A stretch of 64,000 bases of DNA from Pseudoxanthomonas sp. JBR18 (GTDB lineage Bacteria; Pseudomonadota; Gammaproteobacteria; Xanthomonadales; Xanthomonadaceae), in the NCBI RefSeq assembly GCF_028198165.1, contig NZ_CP116339.1:2301001-2365000 (forward strand), written 5' to 3'. The notes beneath the pieces were generated by a model that was not told the origin of the DNA, made no database searches, and worked only from the letters and a program-made list of their open reading frames with translations. Below, piece after piece: positions 27,225 through 36,046 of this stretch. A program made the translations under genes and the position numbers. Numbering within the stretch: position 1 is the first letter of the stretch; each line of letters opens with the position of its first letter.

Positions 27225-27675
27225 GCGGACTCCTAAAGCGCGAGGTTTGAGTACGACGCTGCTGGTGCGGCTTTATTCCGTCACGCTTACGCTGTTGTTT
27301 CCGAGTGTGTCCTTGCCGTTGCGCTTCGGCGCGGAGAGGCTTTGAAGTGTCCCGGCCAGCATGGCCGAGGCGCGCACCTCGTGCGGGCAGCCCGCGGAAA
27401 AAAAAGAGGCGCTTGCACGGGATATTTTGGGATGCAGCCATTTTGGCCAGGATGCGCGCGGCATCGCCCGGATGACTTTTGAGGCATCGGGATGGCGCGC
27501 ACCTAGCGGGCGCGACCGCCACCATGCGCCGCATGGCCTTCCCGATCCGCGTGGCCGGGCCCTGGACCGCCTGGATTCCGTCGCGACGCTGGCGTTGCTG
27601 CAGCATGCCGTGCGATCCGCGCGGCATGCTGCGACCATCGCCGATGAACACGCCGCCTCTGGAGGGAAGACGCAC
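27225..27675. other. 451-bp gene-free divergent intergenic region
   Basis: No supported coding sequence. It holds the divergent promoters of the DUF305-YVTN unit and the GH172 gene, an A-rich run at about 27400, and the 11-bp inverted repeat at 27600-27632. Confidence 0.5.
27600..27632. promoter_or_regulatory. 11-bp inverted repeat in the GH172 leader
   Basis: GCAGCATGCCG and its perfect complement CGGCATGCTGC, separated by 11 bases. It lies 43 bases before the GH172 start. It could be a regulator site or an mRNA hairpin; no adjacent regulator gene points to either. Confidence 0.45.
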
Positions 27676-28905
27676 ATGACGCGATGCATCGCGCGCTGGC
27701 TGCTGTCGGCGCTGTTGGCCTGCGCCGGCCCTGCTTGCGCGCAGGACGCGCTCTACACCTGGCAGGACAACACCCCCGGCTGGGCCAGTCCCGAGAACCC
27801 GCAAGCCGCCCAGGGCGCCGGTGGGGTCGAGAACCGTGGCGCCAAGGGCCATCCCTATCAGAGCATTCCGGCCGGCGGCACGCAGGTCCTGGCCGACGTG
27901 ACCGGACCTGGGGTAATCGACCGCCTCTGGATGACGGTCAACGACCGCTCACCGGCGATGCTGCGCGCGCTGCGGCTGCAGATCACCTGGGACGATGCGG
28001 CCACCCCGGCGGTCTCGGTGCCGCTGGGGGATCTGTTCGGGGCTGGCGCCGGGGCGCTGGTGCCGATGGAGACCGCGCTGGTCGCCAGTCCGGAAGGGCG
28101 CTCGTTCGTCTCCTGGATTCCCATGCCGTTCCAGCGCCACGCCCGGGTGGAGCTGGTCAACGAATCAAGCCAGCGCCTGGACCAGGTGTTCTTCGACGTG
28201 GACTTCCATCGCGTCCGCCAATTGCCGAGCGGGACGCTGTACTTCCATGCCTGGTGGCACCGCGAGCGGGCGACCACGCCGGGCCGCGCGTTCCAGATTC
28301 TGCCGCCGGTGCAGGGGCGCGGCCGCTGGCTGGGCGCGCTGGTGACCGTGTTCACCGATCCGCGCTACGGCGCGACCTGGTGGGGCGAGGGCGAGATGAA
28401 GCTCTACCTGGATGGCGACACCACGCACCCGACACTGGTGGGCACGGGGACCGAGGACTACATCGGGACCGGCTGGGGGCAGGGCGCCTACGTGCAGCGC
28501 TTCCAGGGCGCGCCGGTGGCGGACGAAGCCCACGGGCGCTGGACGTTCTACCGCTTCCATGTGCCCGATCCGGTGTTCTTCGCCCACGACCTGCGTGTGG
28601 AGCTGCAGCAGATCGGCGGCGCGCCCAAGGCCGAGGTGCTGGCGATGCAGGCGCGTGGCGTGCCCTTGCAGCCGGTTTCGATCGACAGCGGCGGCGGGCG
28701 CGCCGGGTTCGTGCCGCTGCTGGCGGGCGCCGCGCCGATGCCCCTGGACCACCTCAGCCTGCCGCAGGAGGGATGGACCAACTTCTACCGCAGCGACGAC
28801 GTCTCGGCCGTGGCGTTGTTCTATCTGGACAAGGCCGAGAACGGGCTGCCGCCCATCGCCCCAGTGGCCGAGCGCACCGCCGGCCTGCGCCCGCCGGCTC
28901 CCTGA
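27676..28905 (+). CDS. GH172 (DUF2961) secreted glycosidase
   Basis: A 409-residue exported protein (signal peptide MTRCIARWLLSALLACAGPACAQ). The DUF2961/GH172 fold is a double jelly-roll, and key conserved residues appear in VTGPGVIDRLWMTV, FHAWWHRE and the hallmark GTGTEDYIGTGWGQG, with acidic Glu/Asp likely catalytic. Characterised GH172 enzymes act on fructose dianhydrides or on D-arabinofuranosides. The N-terminal substrate-pocket part is complete. GGAGGG lies ten bases ahead of the ATG at 27676. There is no neighbouring sugar operon, so the substrate is open; an arabinan or fructan is most likely. Confidence 0.8.
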   Translation: MTRCIARWLLSALLACAGPACAQDALYTWQDNTPGWASPENPQAAQGAGGVENRGAKGHPYQSIPAGGTQVLADVTGPGVIDRLWMTVNDRSPAMLRALRLQITWDDAATPAVSVPLGDLFGAGAGALVPMETALVASPEGRSFVSWIPMPFQRHARVELVNESSQRLDQVFFDVDFHRVRQLPSGTLYFHAWWHRERATTPGRAFQILPPVQGRGRWLGALVTVFTDPRYGATWWGEGEMKLYLDGDTTHPTLVGTGTEDYIGTGWGQGAYVQRFQGAPVADEAHGRWTFYRFHVPDPVFFAHDLRVELQQIGGAPKAEVLAMQARGVPLQPVSIDSGGGRAGFVPLLAGAAPMPLDHLSLPQEGWTNFYRSDDVSAVALFYLDKAENGLPPIAPVAERTAGLRPPAP

Positions 28906-28961
28906 CCCCGGCGCCCGGGCGGGTGTCGCCCCGCGCCCGGGCCCGTTAAGGTGTGGCCGCC

Positions 28962-29786
28962 ATGCAGCCCGCTCCCGTCAACACGCCTGCCTTCGCCCGT
29001 GCCGCGGTGCTGCTGCGCGCGGGCCTGCGCGTGGCCGCCATCGTGCTGGCCAGCCTCGTGTTGATGCCGCTGCAATGGCTGGTGATGCGGGTGACCCGGG
29101 GGCGCGGCGCGTTCGCCCTGCCGCGCCTGTGGTTCGCCTGCCTGCGACGTGCACTGGGCATCGACGTGGAACTGGTCGGGACGCCGCGTACGGGGGGAGG
29201 GACGTTGTTCGTGGGCAACCACGTCTCGCACTACGACATCGTGGTACTGGGCAGCCTGTTGCGTGCGCGGTTCATCGCCAAGGACGACATGGAGCGCTGG
29301 CCTGGCATGCGCGCGGTTGGGGCGCTGGCGCAGACCCTGTTCATCAGCCGCCGCAGCCGCGACGCGGCGGCGGTGGCCGCGGCCGTGACCGCGCAACTGC
29401 GGCCGGACCACGACGTGGTCCTGTTCCCGGAGGGCACCACCTCCTCCGGCGAGCGCGTGGCGCCGTTCAAGTCCAGCTTGTTCGCGTTGTTCCTGGCCGC
29501 GCCCGCAGGGACGGCGCCGTGGACGCTGCAGCCCTTCACCCTGGAGATCCTGGGTGTGGACGGCCGTCCACTGGCGCAGGGCGGGCAGCGCGATGCCTAC
29601 GCGTTCTACGGGTCGATGGCGGCCGGCGACCACGTGCGGCGCTTCCTGTGCCTGTCCGGTGCGGTGGTACGGGTGACCTTCCACCCGCCCCGACAGGTCA
29701 CGCCGGGCACCGATCGAAAGGCGCTGGCCGCGCAGCTGCATGAGGTCGTGGCGTCGGCCTTGCCCGGGTCATCGACGAGCGCCTGA
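28962..29786 (+). CDS. PlsC-type lysophospholipid acyltransferase
   Basis: A 274-residue inner-membrane acyltransferase. An N-terminal hydrophobic helix (VAAIVLASLVLMPLQWLVM) precedes the acceptor-site motif NHVSHYD (HX4D) and the FPEGTTSSGERV motif that binds the acyl donor and phosphate. Members transfer fatty acyl chains to 1-acyl-glycerol-3-phosphate or related lysolipids. The GTG at 28953 is another candidate start, but the ATG at 28962 fits the family. It follows the GH172 gene by 56 bases and precedes motA. Confidence 0.85.
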   Translation: MQPAPVNTPAFARAAVLLRAGLRVAAIVLASLVLMPLQWLVMRVTRGRGAFALPRLWFACLRRALGIDVELVGTPRTGGGTLFVGNHVSHYDIVVLGSLLRARFIAKDDMERWPGMRAVGALAQTLFISRRSRDAAAVAAAVTAQLRPDHDVVLFPEGTTSSGERVAPFKSSLFALFLAAPAGTAPWTLQPFTLEILGVDGRPLAQGGQRDAYAFYGSMAAGDHVRRFLCLSGAVVRVTFHPPRQVTPGTDRKALAAQLHEVVASALPGSSTSA

Positions 29787-29833
29787 ACGCGATTCCCAGT
29801 GCGCCGCCGGCCGGCACTCCGCCGGGGCGCGGC

Positions 29834-29860
29834 TTAAGAATCCTGCCGCCAGGCCGACAT
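29834..29860 (+). promoter_or_regulatory. candidate sigma-28 (FliA) promoter of motAB
   Basis: TTAAGAAT at 29834-29841 and GCCGACAT at 29853-29860, separated by exactly 11 bases. This is the FliA consensus layout (TAAAGTTT-N11-GCCGATAA) with 5 of 8 and 6 of 8 matches. It lies 35 bases before the motA ATG and fits class III flagellar control. Confidence 0.55.
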
Positions 29861-29895
29861 TGAAGTACCCCCCTTCAAGCGTCACGGCTCGCGCC

Positions 29896-30750
29896 ATGCT
29901 CATCATCGTCGGCTTCATCGTGGTCATTCTCAGTGTCGTCGGCGGCTACGTGCTGTCCCACGGACATCTGGGAGCCCTGTGGCAGCCCTATGAGCTGGTC
30001 ATCATCGGTGGCGCGGCATTCGGCGCTTTCCTGGTCAGCACGCCGATGAAGACCGTCAAGGAGACCCTCGGCGGCATCATCGGGGTGCTCAAGGGGCCCA
30101 AGTACAAGGCCGAGGATTACAAGGCGACCCTGTCGCTGGTCTACGAACTGCTCAACAAGGCCCGCCGCGACGGCTTCATGTCGCTGGAGGACCACGTGGA
30201 GAATCCGTCCCAGAGCGCCGTGTTCGGCAACTATCCCAAGGTGCTGGCCGACCACCATCTGCTGGACTTCATGACCGACTGCCTGCGTCTGATGATCGGC
30301 AGCAACATCGAGCCGCACGAGCTGGAGCCGCTGCTGGAACTGGAGCTGGAAAAGCACCACCACGAGGCCCTGGCCCCGGCGCATGCGTTGTCCAAGGTGT
30401 CCGACGGCCTGCCGGGCTTCGGCATCGTGGCCGCGGTGCTGGGCATCGTAATCACCATGGGCTCGATCGGCGGCTCGATCGAGGAGATCGGCCACCACGT
30501 GGCCGCCGCGCTGGTCGGGACCTTCCTGGGCATCCTGATGGCCTATGGCTTCGTCGGCCCGATGGCCGCGGCCATGGAAGCCCGCGCCGAACAGGACAGC
30601 CGCATCTACGAATCGGTCAAGACCGCGCTGCTGGCCTGCCTGCGCGGCTACAACCCCAAGATCGCCCTGGAGTTCGCCCGCAAGACGCTGCCTTCGGACG
30701 TGCGCCCGGGCTTCTCGGAGTTCGAGTCGCACCTGAAGACCATCAAGTAG
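29896..30750 (+). CDS. motA: flagellar motor stator protein
   Basis: A 284-residue inner-membrane protein with four transmembrane helices (two near the N-terminus, two at about 195-260). It forms the proton channel of the flagellar stator with MotB and presses on FliG. Family stretches are MLIIVGFIVVILSVVGGYVL, the cytoplasmic charged loop (RRDGFMSLEDHVENP) and GLPGFGIVAAVLGIVITMG with the conserved prolines. The start is the ATG at 29896; upstream frame is not coding. The MotB gene follows after ten bases. No other flagellar genes are in the window. Confidence 0.96.
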   Translation: MLIIVGFIVVILSVVGGYVLSHGHLGALWQPYELVIIGGAAFGAFLVSTPMKTVKETLGGIIGVLKGPKYKAEDYKATLSLVYELLNKARRDGFMSLEDHVENPSQSAVFGNYPKVLADHHLLDFMTDCLRLMIGSNIEPHELEPLLELELEKHHHEALAPAHALSKVSDGLPGFGIVAAVLGIVITMGSIGGSIEEIGHHVAAALVGTFLGILMAYGFVGPMAAAMEARAEQDSRIYESVKTALLACLRGYNPKIALEFARKTLPSDVRPGFSEFESHLKTIK

Positions 30751-30760
30751 GCGTGTCGTC

Positions 30761-31933
30761 GTGGCCGAGACCAAGTCCACCGTCGTCATCCGGCGGGTCA
30801 AGAAAGTCCAGGGCGGCGGCCATCACGGCGGCGCCTGGAAGGTGGCCTACGCCGACTTCGTGACCGCGATGATGGCCTTCTTCCTGGTGCTGTGGCTGGT
30901 GGCGGCCACCAGCAAACAGGAGCGCGCGGCCATCGCCGAGTACTTCAAGAACCCCAGCCCGCTGGAGGGCAAGTCCATGGCGCCCTCGCCGGGCATGAAC
31001 GGCCCGGGCGGCGCCAGCAACTCGATGATCAAGCTTGGCGGCACCATGGACCTGCCCAAGGGCAGCATGGACGAGCCGTTCGGCCGCGAGAAGAAGTCCG
31101 GCGCACAGGGCGAGCAGGACAAGCGCAACGAGGAGAAGCAGCGCCTGGAGGCGCTGATGCAGGACCTCAAGGAAGCCATCGGCAAGAGCCAGGCCCTGGA
31201 GCCGTTCAAGGACCAACTGCTGCTGGACCTGACGCCCGATGGCCTTCGCATCCAGATCGTGGACAAGCAGAACCGGCCGATGTTCGACGTGGGCAGCGCG
31301 CACCTGAAGGACTACACCATCGCGATCCTCCATGAGCTGTCCGGCTTCATCAATCAGGTGCCCAACCACATCAGCATCACCGGGCACACCGATACCACCG
31401 CCTACAGCAACGACGCCGGCTACACCAACTGGGAACTCAGCGCCGACCGCGCCAACGCCGCGCGCCGGGCGCTGATCGGCGGCGGCATGGAGCCGGAGAA
31501 GGTGACCCGCGTGGTGGGGCTGTCTTCCTCGGTGCTGTTCGATAAGACCAATCCCACCAACCCGATCAACCGGCGCATCAGCATCGTGGTCATGACCCAC
31601 GACGCCGAGGCCGCCGCACTGGCCGGTAGCGGACAGGGCGTGGCGCTGAGCAAGCCGCTGCCCGATGCCGATACCAACGTGCCGGACCTGAGCACGCCGC
31701 CGGAGCAGGGCGAGGCCGCCGTCGCCCAGGCCGACGGCGCATCACCGGCCGATGGGCATGCCGAAGCTGAAGTTGCACGGGCCGCGCCGCAGCCCGGCGC
31801 CGACACCGGCAAAGTGACGGTGCTGCGCACCTCCACCCGCGCACAGGTGGCCGATGCCGGCGCCCTGGCCAGGGCGGCCGAGACCGCCGCCGCGCAAGCC
31901 GCGGCTCCCGAACACAGCGCCCAGGCGCACTGA
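30761..31933 (+). CDS. motB: flagellar motor stator protein
   Basis: A 390-residue partner of MotA. The single transmembrane helix carries the proton-accepting Asp in AYADFVTAMMAFFLVLW, followed by a plug/linker and the OmpA-type peptidoglycan-binding domain (MFDVGSAHL, ITGHTDTTAY, NWELSADRANAARRALI, NRRISIVVM). The start is a GTG at 30761. The C-terminus (about 290-390) is a long Ala/Gln/Pro-rich tail unlike typical MotB, which usually ends soon after the peptidoglycan domain. It is co-transcribed with motA. Confidence 0.95.
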   Translation: MAETKSTVVIRRVKKVQGGGHHGGAWKVAYADFVTAMMAFFLVLWLVAATSKQERAAIAEYFKNPSPLEGKSMAPSPGMNGPGGASNSMIKLGGTMDLPKGSMDEPFGREKKSGAQGEQDKRNEEKQRLEALMQDLKEAIGKSQALEPFKDQLLLDLTPDGLRIQIVDKQNRPMFDVGSAHLKDYTIAILHELSGFINQVPNHISITGHTDTTAYSNDAGYTNWELSADRANAARRALIGGGMEPEKVTRVVGLSSSVLFDKTNPTNPINRRISIVVMTHDAEAAALAGSGQGVALSKPLPDADTNVPDLSTPPEQGEAAVAQADGASPADGHAEAEVARAAPQPGADTGKVTVLRTSTRAQVADAGALARAAETAAAQAAAPEHSAQAH

Positions 31934-31952
31934 GCATTTACGCGTTCGGTGC

Positions 31953-33656
31953 CTAGGGCGCGCGATACACCAGCCGCCAGACCACGCCGCCCGCGTCGTC
32001 GCTGACCAGGAGCGCGCCATCGGGCGTGCCGGTGACCGCGGCCGGCCGGCCCCAGACATGGGCATCGTCGACGACGAAGCCGGTCATCACGTCCTGGTAG
32101 CTCCCGGTGGGCGCGCCGTGGGCATCGACCGGGATGCGGATCAGCTTGGGGCCCGTGCGTTCGCGCCGGTTCCACGAGCCGTGTTCGGCAACGAAGGCCG
32201 AGCCACGCCAGTCGGCCGGCAGTTTGGCCTGCGGCGCGAAGCTCATGCCCAGCGAGGCCGAATGCGCCTGCAGCAGCACGTCTGGCACGGCGACCTTGCC
32301 CTTCAGGTCCGGGCGTTCGCCGGCGCGACGCGGGTCCTCGTGATCGCCCAGATACCACCACGGCCAGCCGAAGAAGCTGCCGGGCGGCACCCGGGTCACA
32401 TAGTCCGGGACCAAGTTGTCACCCAGGCGGTCGCGCTCGTTGGTCGAGCACCACAGCGTGCCGGTGGCCGGCTGCACGGTCAGCCCCGAGCAGTTGCGGA
32501 TACCGGTGGCGTAGGCGCGCTGCTGGCGGCCATCGGGCGAATACGCCCGCACCTGGGCGCGGTGTTCCTCTTCGCCCCAGGCCGCGCCCAATCCCTGCTG
32601 GGCCTCCCAGGCCTTTGCCTGCGCGGGGGATTTGGTGCCCATGCCATCGGCCACGTTGGAAGCCGAACCCACGCCTACGAAGAACCACTGGCCCTCCTGG
32701 GACAAGGCCAGGTCGCGATTGGAATGCCCACCGGTCCCGGGCGAGAACGCCGACACGATCACCTCAGGCTTGCCCTCGGCCGCACGCTGGCCGGGGCGAT
32801 AGGGGTAGCGCACCAACTGGTTACTCTGCGCCACGTACAGCCAGCGCGGCTGTGCACCGGCCGGATAGAACGCCAGTCCGTACGGGCCGTCCAGCCCACT
32901 GGCGAAGGTCAGCGTGCGCGCAGCCTGGCGGCCATCGGCCGAGGGCACCAGCACCTGGATCCGGCCGCTGTCCGGCTCGGACACGAACACATCGCCATTG
33001 GGGGCGACCTTGAGGATGCGCGGGCCCTGCAGATCCTGGGCGAACACGCTGACCTCGAAGCCGTCCGGCACCTGGGGCATCGCGCCGGCCGGGCGCGGGA
33101 CGACCCGGCTGGAATTGCTGGCCGACGTCTCCGGCGCGGGCGCCGGCAGGTCGGCGAGGCGGATGTGGTGCATCTTGCCCGGTGCATCCTGGCGCCAGCC
33201 GCCGAACACGCCGGTGTCGGCAGTCGCGCCGTTCCCGCCGGCCTGCTGGTTTACCGCAGGCTTCAGCGTGCCCAGGAAGGCCACGATGTCCGCGCGTGCC
33301 TGTTGCTGCTCCACCGCCATGGGCATGGAGGTGCCAGGCGCCATGGCCTGCGGATTGGCCAGGAAGGTCCGCAGCCGCTCGGCATCCCAGCGCCCGTCGA
33401 GTTTGCGCAGCGCCTGGGTGTAGCTGAAGTCCGCCCCGGCGACCTTGCGCCCGACCACGCCACCCAGCGCGGGGCCCTGGCCGCCTTCGCCGGCCGGACC
33501 GTGGCAGATCGCGCATTGCGCCTGGTAGAGCTGGTCGCCATGTCCGGGATCGGCCTGGGCGGCGCAGGCGGCCAACGGAACACTCAACAAGCCGGTGAGC
33601 AGGAGTCCATGCGCGGGCCGGCGCTTGGTGGGGGCGGGGTGTGAATGCGGAATCAT
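31953..33656 (-). CDS. cytochrome c plus PQQ-type sugar dehydrogenase fusion lipoprotein
   Basis: A 567-residue exported lipoprotein (lipobox PLAAC). A single-haem cytochrome c domain comes first (CAICHGPAGEGGQGP, distal Met probably in PGTSMPM). After a low-complexity linker comes a six-bladed propeller related to L-sorbosone or soluble glucose dehydrogenases that use PQQ: GFEVSVFAQDLQGPR, DGPYGLAFYPAG, GTGGHSNRDLALS, RNCSGLTVQPATG, VAEHGSWNR. The fused haem domain would pass electrons onward to the respiratory chain. The start at 33656 is set by GGAGGAG six bases upstream. Sugar substrate unknown. Confidence 0.85.
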   Translation of the reverse strand: MIPHSHPAPTKRRPAHGLLLTGLLSVPLAACAAQADPGHGDQLYQAQCAICHGPAGEGGQGPALGGVVGRKVAGADFSYTQALRKLDGRWDAERLRTFLANPQAMAPGTSMPMAVEQQQARADIVAFLGTLKPAVNQQAGGNGATADTGVFGGWRQDAPGKMHHIRLADLPAPAPETSASNSSRVVPRPAGAMPQVPDGFEVSVFAQDLQGPRILKVAPNGDVFVSEPDSGRIQVLVPSADGRQAARTLTFASGLDGPYGLAFYPAGAQPRWLYVAQSNQLVRYPYRPGQRAAEGKPEVIVSAFSPGTGGHSNRDLALSQEGQWFFVGVGSASNVADGMGTKSPAQAKAWEAQQGLGAAWGEEEHRAQVRAYSPDGRQQRAYATGIRNCSGLTVQPATGTLWCSTNERDRLGDNLVPDYVTRVPPGSFFGWPWWYLGDHEDPRRAGERPDLKGKVAVPDVLLQAHSASLGMSFAPQAKLPADWRGSAFVAEHGSWNRRERTGPKLIRIPVDAHGAPTGSYQDVMTGFVVDDAHVWGRPAAVTGTPDGALLVSDDAGGVVWRLVYRAP

Positions 33657-33730
33657 GGACGGAGCGCTCCTCCGGGCGGCGTGGCCAGCGAGCATAGCCG
33701 CGCGCCTGTCGTCGCTGCGGATGCGGCGGC

Positions 33731-34624
33731 TCAGCCGCGCGGCGCGCTCGCGAAGCGCGAGTGCAGGAACTCCACGAACGCCCGCACCGCCCGCGAGGCC
33801 TGGCGATGCTGCGGATACACCGCATGGATGGCCGCCGGCGGTGGGCAGTGGTCTTCCATCACGCTGACCAGGCGCGCGTCGGCAAGCGCCTGGCCGACGA
33901 TGAAGGTGGGCAGGTAGGCGATGCCCAGTCCGGCCACGGCCGCGTCGCGGACCAGCTCACCGTTGTTGACCCGCAGGCGGCCGCGCATGGCTTGCACCTC
34001 GCGCCGGCCGCCATGCTGGAAGGTCCACTCCACATGGCGGCTGTGTCCATACAGCAGGCAATCGTGGTCGCGCAGGTCGGCGGGCGTGGCCGGCGTGCCG
34101 CGCCGGGCCAGGTAGTCCGGGCTGGCGCACAGGCGGATCTGCATCGGGGCGATGGTGCGCGCGACCAGGCTCGAGTCGGGCAGGGTGCCGATGCGCACGG
34201 CCACGTCGTAGCCCTCGCCGATCAGGTCCACCGTGCGATCGCTCAGGTCCATCTCCACGCTGACCTGCGGATGGGCCAGCAGGAACTGCGGCAGCGCCGG
34301 GCCCAGGTGCAGGGTGCCGAAGGACATCGGCGCACTGATCCGCAGCAGTCCGCGCGGGGTGGTGTTCTGGTGGGCGATGGCTTCTTCGGTCTCGTCGAAC
34401 TGGCGGATCAGCCCGCGCGCCTGCTCGAGATACACCAGGCCCAGCTCGGTAGGGCGCAGCTGTCGCGTGGTGCGGATCAGCAGGCGCACGCCCAGCCGCG
34501 CCTCCAGCGCGGCAACGCGCTTGCTCAGGAACTGCTTGGACAGACCCAGTCGATCGGCCGCGGCGGTGAAGCTGCCCGCGTCCACGATGGTCACGAACAG
34601 GCGCATGTCTTCGAGTTGGCTCAT
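33731..34624 (-). CDS. LysR family transcriptional regulator
   Basis: A 297-residue regulator with the standard N-terminal helix-turn-helix (MRLFVTIVDAGSFTAAADRL, then SKQFLSKRVAALEARLGVRL) and effector-binding domain. It is divergent from a doxX and pirin pair across 127 bp, an arrangement in which the LysR protein usually controls the divergent genes in response to redox or aromatic stress. Confidence 0.88.
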   Translation of the reverse strand: MSQLEDMRLFVTIVDAGSFTAAADRLGLSKQFLSKRVAALEARLGVRLLIRTTRQLRPTELGLVYLEQARGLIRQFDETEEAIAHQNTTPRGLLRISAPMSFGTLHLGPALPQFLLAHPQVSVEMDLSDRTVDLIGEGYDVAVRIGTLPDSSLVARTIAPMQIRLCASPDYLARRGTPATPADLRDHDCLLYGHSRHVEWTFQHGGRREVQAMRGRLRVNNGELVRDAAVAGLGIAYLPTFIVGQALADARLVSVMEDHCPPPAAIHAVYPQHRQASRAVRAFVEFLHSRFASAPRG

Positions 34625-34751
34625 TGTCTCTTATAGGTTGACAGTGTGGCGCCACGCACATGGTTTTTCGCTATCGGAGGCGACACTAGCATGGCTCCAC
34701 GGTTCGGCGGTCCCGCCACCGCCCTTTCCACCACCGCTTTGGAGCTTTGCC

Positions 34752-35177
34752 ATGAACACCAAATCCTTCGCGTTCTCCGCTGCCGCCGGCCGTGTCCTGA
34801 TCGGCGTCCTGTTCCTGATCAGTGGCGTCGGCAAGCTGGCCGCGCCGGCCGCCACCAAGGCCTACATCGCTGCCAGCGGCATGCCGCTGCCGGACCTGGC
34901 CTTCCTGGGCGCGATCATCGTCGAAGTCGGCTTTGGTCTGGCGCTGGTACTGGGCTATCGCACCCGGCTGGTCGCCGCGGTCATGGCGCTGTTCGCCCTG
35001 GTCACGGCGGTGACGTTCCACCACGCGCTGGGCGACACCAACCAGTTCATCCACTTCTTCAAGAACGTCTCCATCGCCGGTGGCCTGCTGCAGGTCGTGG
35101 CATTCGGCGCCGGTGCCCTGAGCCTGGATGCCCTGCGCGAGCGCCGCCAGCCGCAGCTGCGCGCTGCCGTCCTCTGA
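34752..35177 (+). CDS. DoxX family membrane protein
   Basis: A 141-residue protein with four transmembrane helices of the DoxX family (GRVLIGVLFLISGVGKLAAP, YIAASGMPLPDLAFLGAIIVEVG, then GLALVLGYRTRLVAAVM). Family members are quinone-linked or redox-associated inner-membrane proteins. GGAG lies ten bases ahead of the ATG at 34752. It is followed by a pirin gene after a 10-bp hairpin and is divergent from LysR. Confidence 0.85.
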   Translation: MNTKSFAFSAAAGRVLIGVLFLISGVGKLAAPAATKAYIAASGMPLPDLAFLGAIIVEVGFGLALVLGYRTRLVAAVMALFALVTAVTFHHALGDTNQFIHFFKNVSIAGGLLQVVAFGAGALSLDALRERRQPQLRAAVL

Positions 35178-35187
35178 CCTGCTTCAC

Positions 35188-35212
35188 CCGGTGCGCCCTC
35201 CCGGCGCACCGG
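35188..35212. terminator. 10-bp hairpin between doxX and pirin
   Basis: CCGGTGCGCC and GGCGCACCGG with a five-base loop. No T-run follows, so it may be a partial terminator or an mRNA-processing structure; it suggests uneven expression of the two genes. Confidence 0.5.
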
Positions 35213-35262
35213 TCCCTGATCCGATTGTTTGATCCCTCCCCGCATTGACCAGGAGATTTCCC

Positions 35263-35985
35263 ATGTTCGACGTCACCCAAGCCAACACCCGCGGATTGGC
35301 CAACCATGGCTGGCTGTCCTCCCGACACACCTTCTCCTTCGGCCACTACTACAACCCCAACCAGGTCGGCTTCTCGGACCTGCGCGTGATCAACGACGAT
35401 CGCGTGGCCCCGGGCCAGGGTTTCGGCAAGCACCCGCACAACGACATGGAGATCTTCTCCTATGTGTTGGAGGGCGCGCTGGCGCACAAGGACTCGATGG
35501 GCACCGGCTCGGTGATCCTGCCCGGTGACGTGCAGCTGATGAGTGCCGGCACCGGGGTGGCCCATAGCGAGTTCAACGATTCGCAGAGCGAGGGCGTGCA
35601 CTTCCTGCAGATCTGGATCGTGCCGGCCCAGCGCGGCACCCAGCCGCGTTACCAGCAGCGCAATTTTTCCACCGAGGAAAAGCGCGGCCGCCTGCGCCTG
35701 GTGCTCTCGCCGGACGGGGCGGAGGATTCGCTGCAGATCGGCCAGGACGCCCGCGTGTATGCCGGCCTGTTCGATGGCGCCGAAACCGCCACCCTGAGCC
35801 TGCCGCCGCAGCGCTACGCCTATGTCCACGTGGCCCGCGGCACCGTATCGCTCAATGGTCAGGTGCTGCACGAAGGCGACGGCGTGCGCATCCGTCAGGA
35901 AGAGCAGCTGGTCTTCAGCGATGGCCAGGACGCCGAGGTGCTGGTGTTCGACCTGCGTCCGCACGAACTGCCGCAGATGCCGTAA
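35263..35985 (+). CDS. pirin family (YhhW-type) protein
   Basis: A 240-residue cupin-fold protein of the pirin group. The metal-binding N-cupin shows HPHNDMEIFSYVLEG and SAGTGVAHSEFN; the first region carries the two His and Glu ligands. The E. coli homologue YhhW has quercetinase activity, though the physiological substrate in these bacteria is unknown. An AGGAGA ribosome site precedes the ATG at 35263. It is the second gene after doxX. Confidence 0.9.
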   Translation: MFDVTQANTRGLANHGWLSSRHTFSFGHYYNPNQVGFSDLRVINDDRVAPGQGFGKHPHNDMEIFSYVLEGALAHKDSMGTGSVILPGDVQLMSAGTGVAHSEFNDSQSEGVHFLQIWIVPAQRGTQPRYQQRNFSTEEKRGRLRLVLSPDGAEDSLQIGQDARVYAGLFDGAETATLSLPPQRYAYVHVARGTVSLNGQVLHEGDGVRIRQEEQLVFSDGQDAEVLVFDLRPHELPQMP

Positions 35986-36011
35986 CCAGGCGCAGGCTCG
36001 CCTTGTCCACC

Positions 36012-36046
36012 ACGCCGCGCGGGGCAACCCGTGCGGCGTTTCTATC
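36012..36046 (+). terminator. intrinsic terminator after pirin
   Basis: A 12-bp stem (ACGCCGCGCGGG with CCCGTGCGGCGT, one G-T wobble), GCAA loop, then TTTCTAT. It is also read by the convergent methyltransferase gene, whose stop overlaps its edge. Confidence 0.7.
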
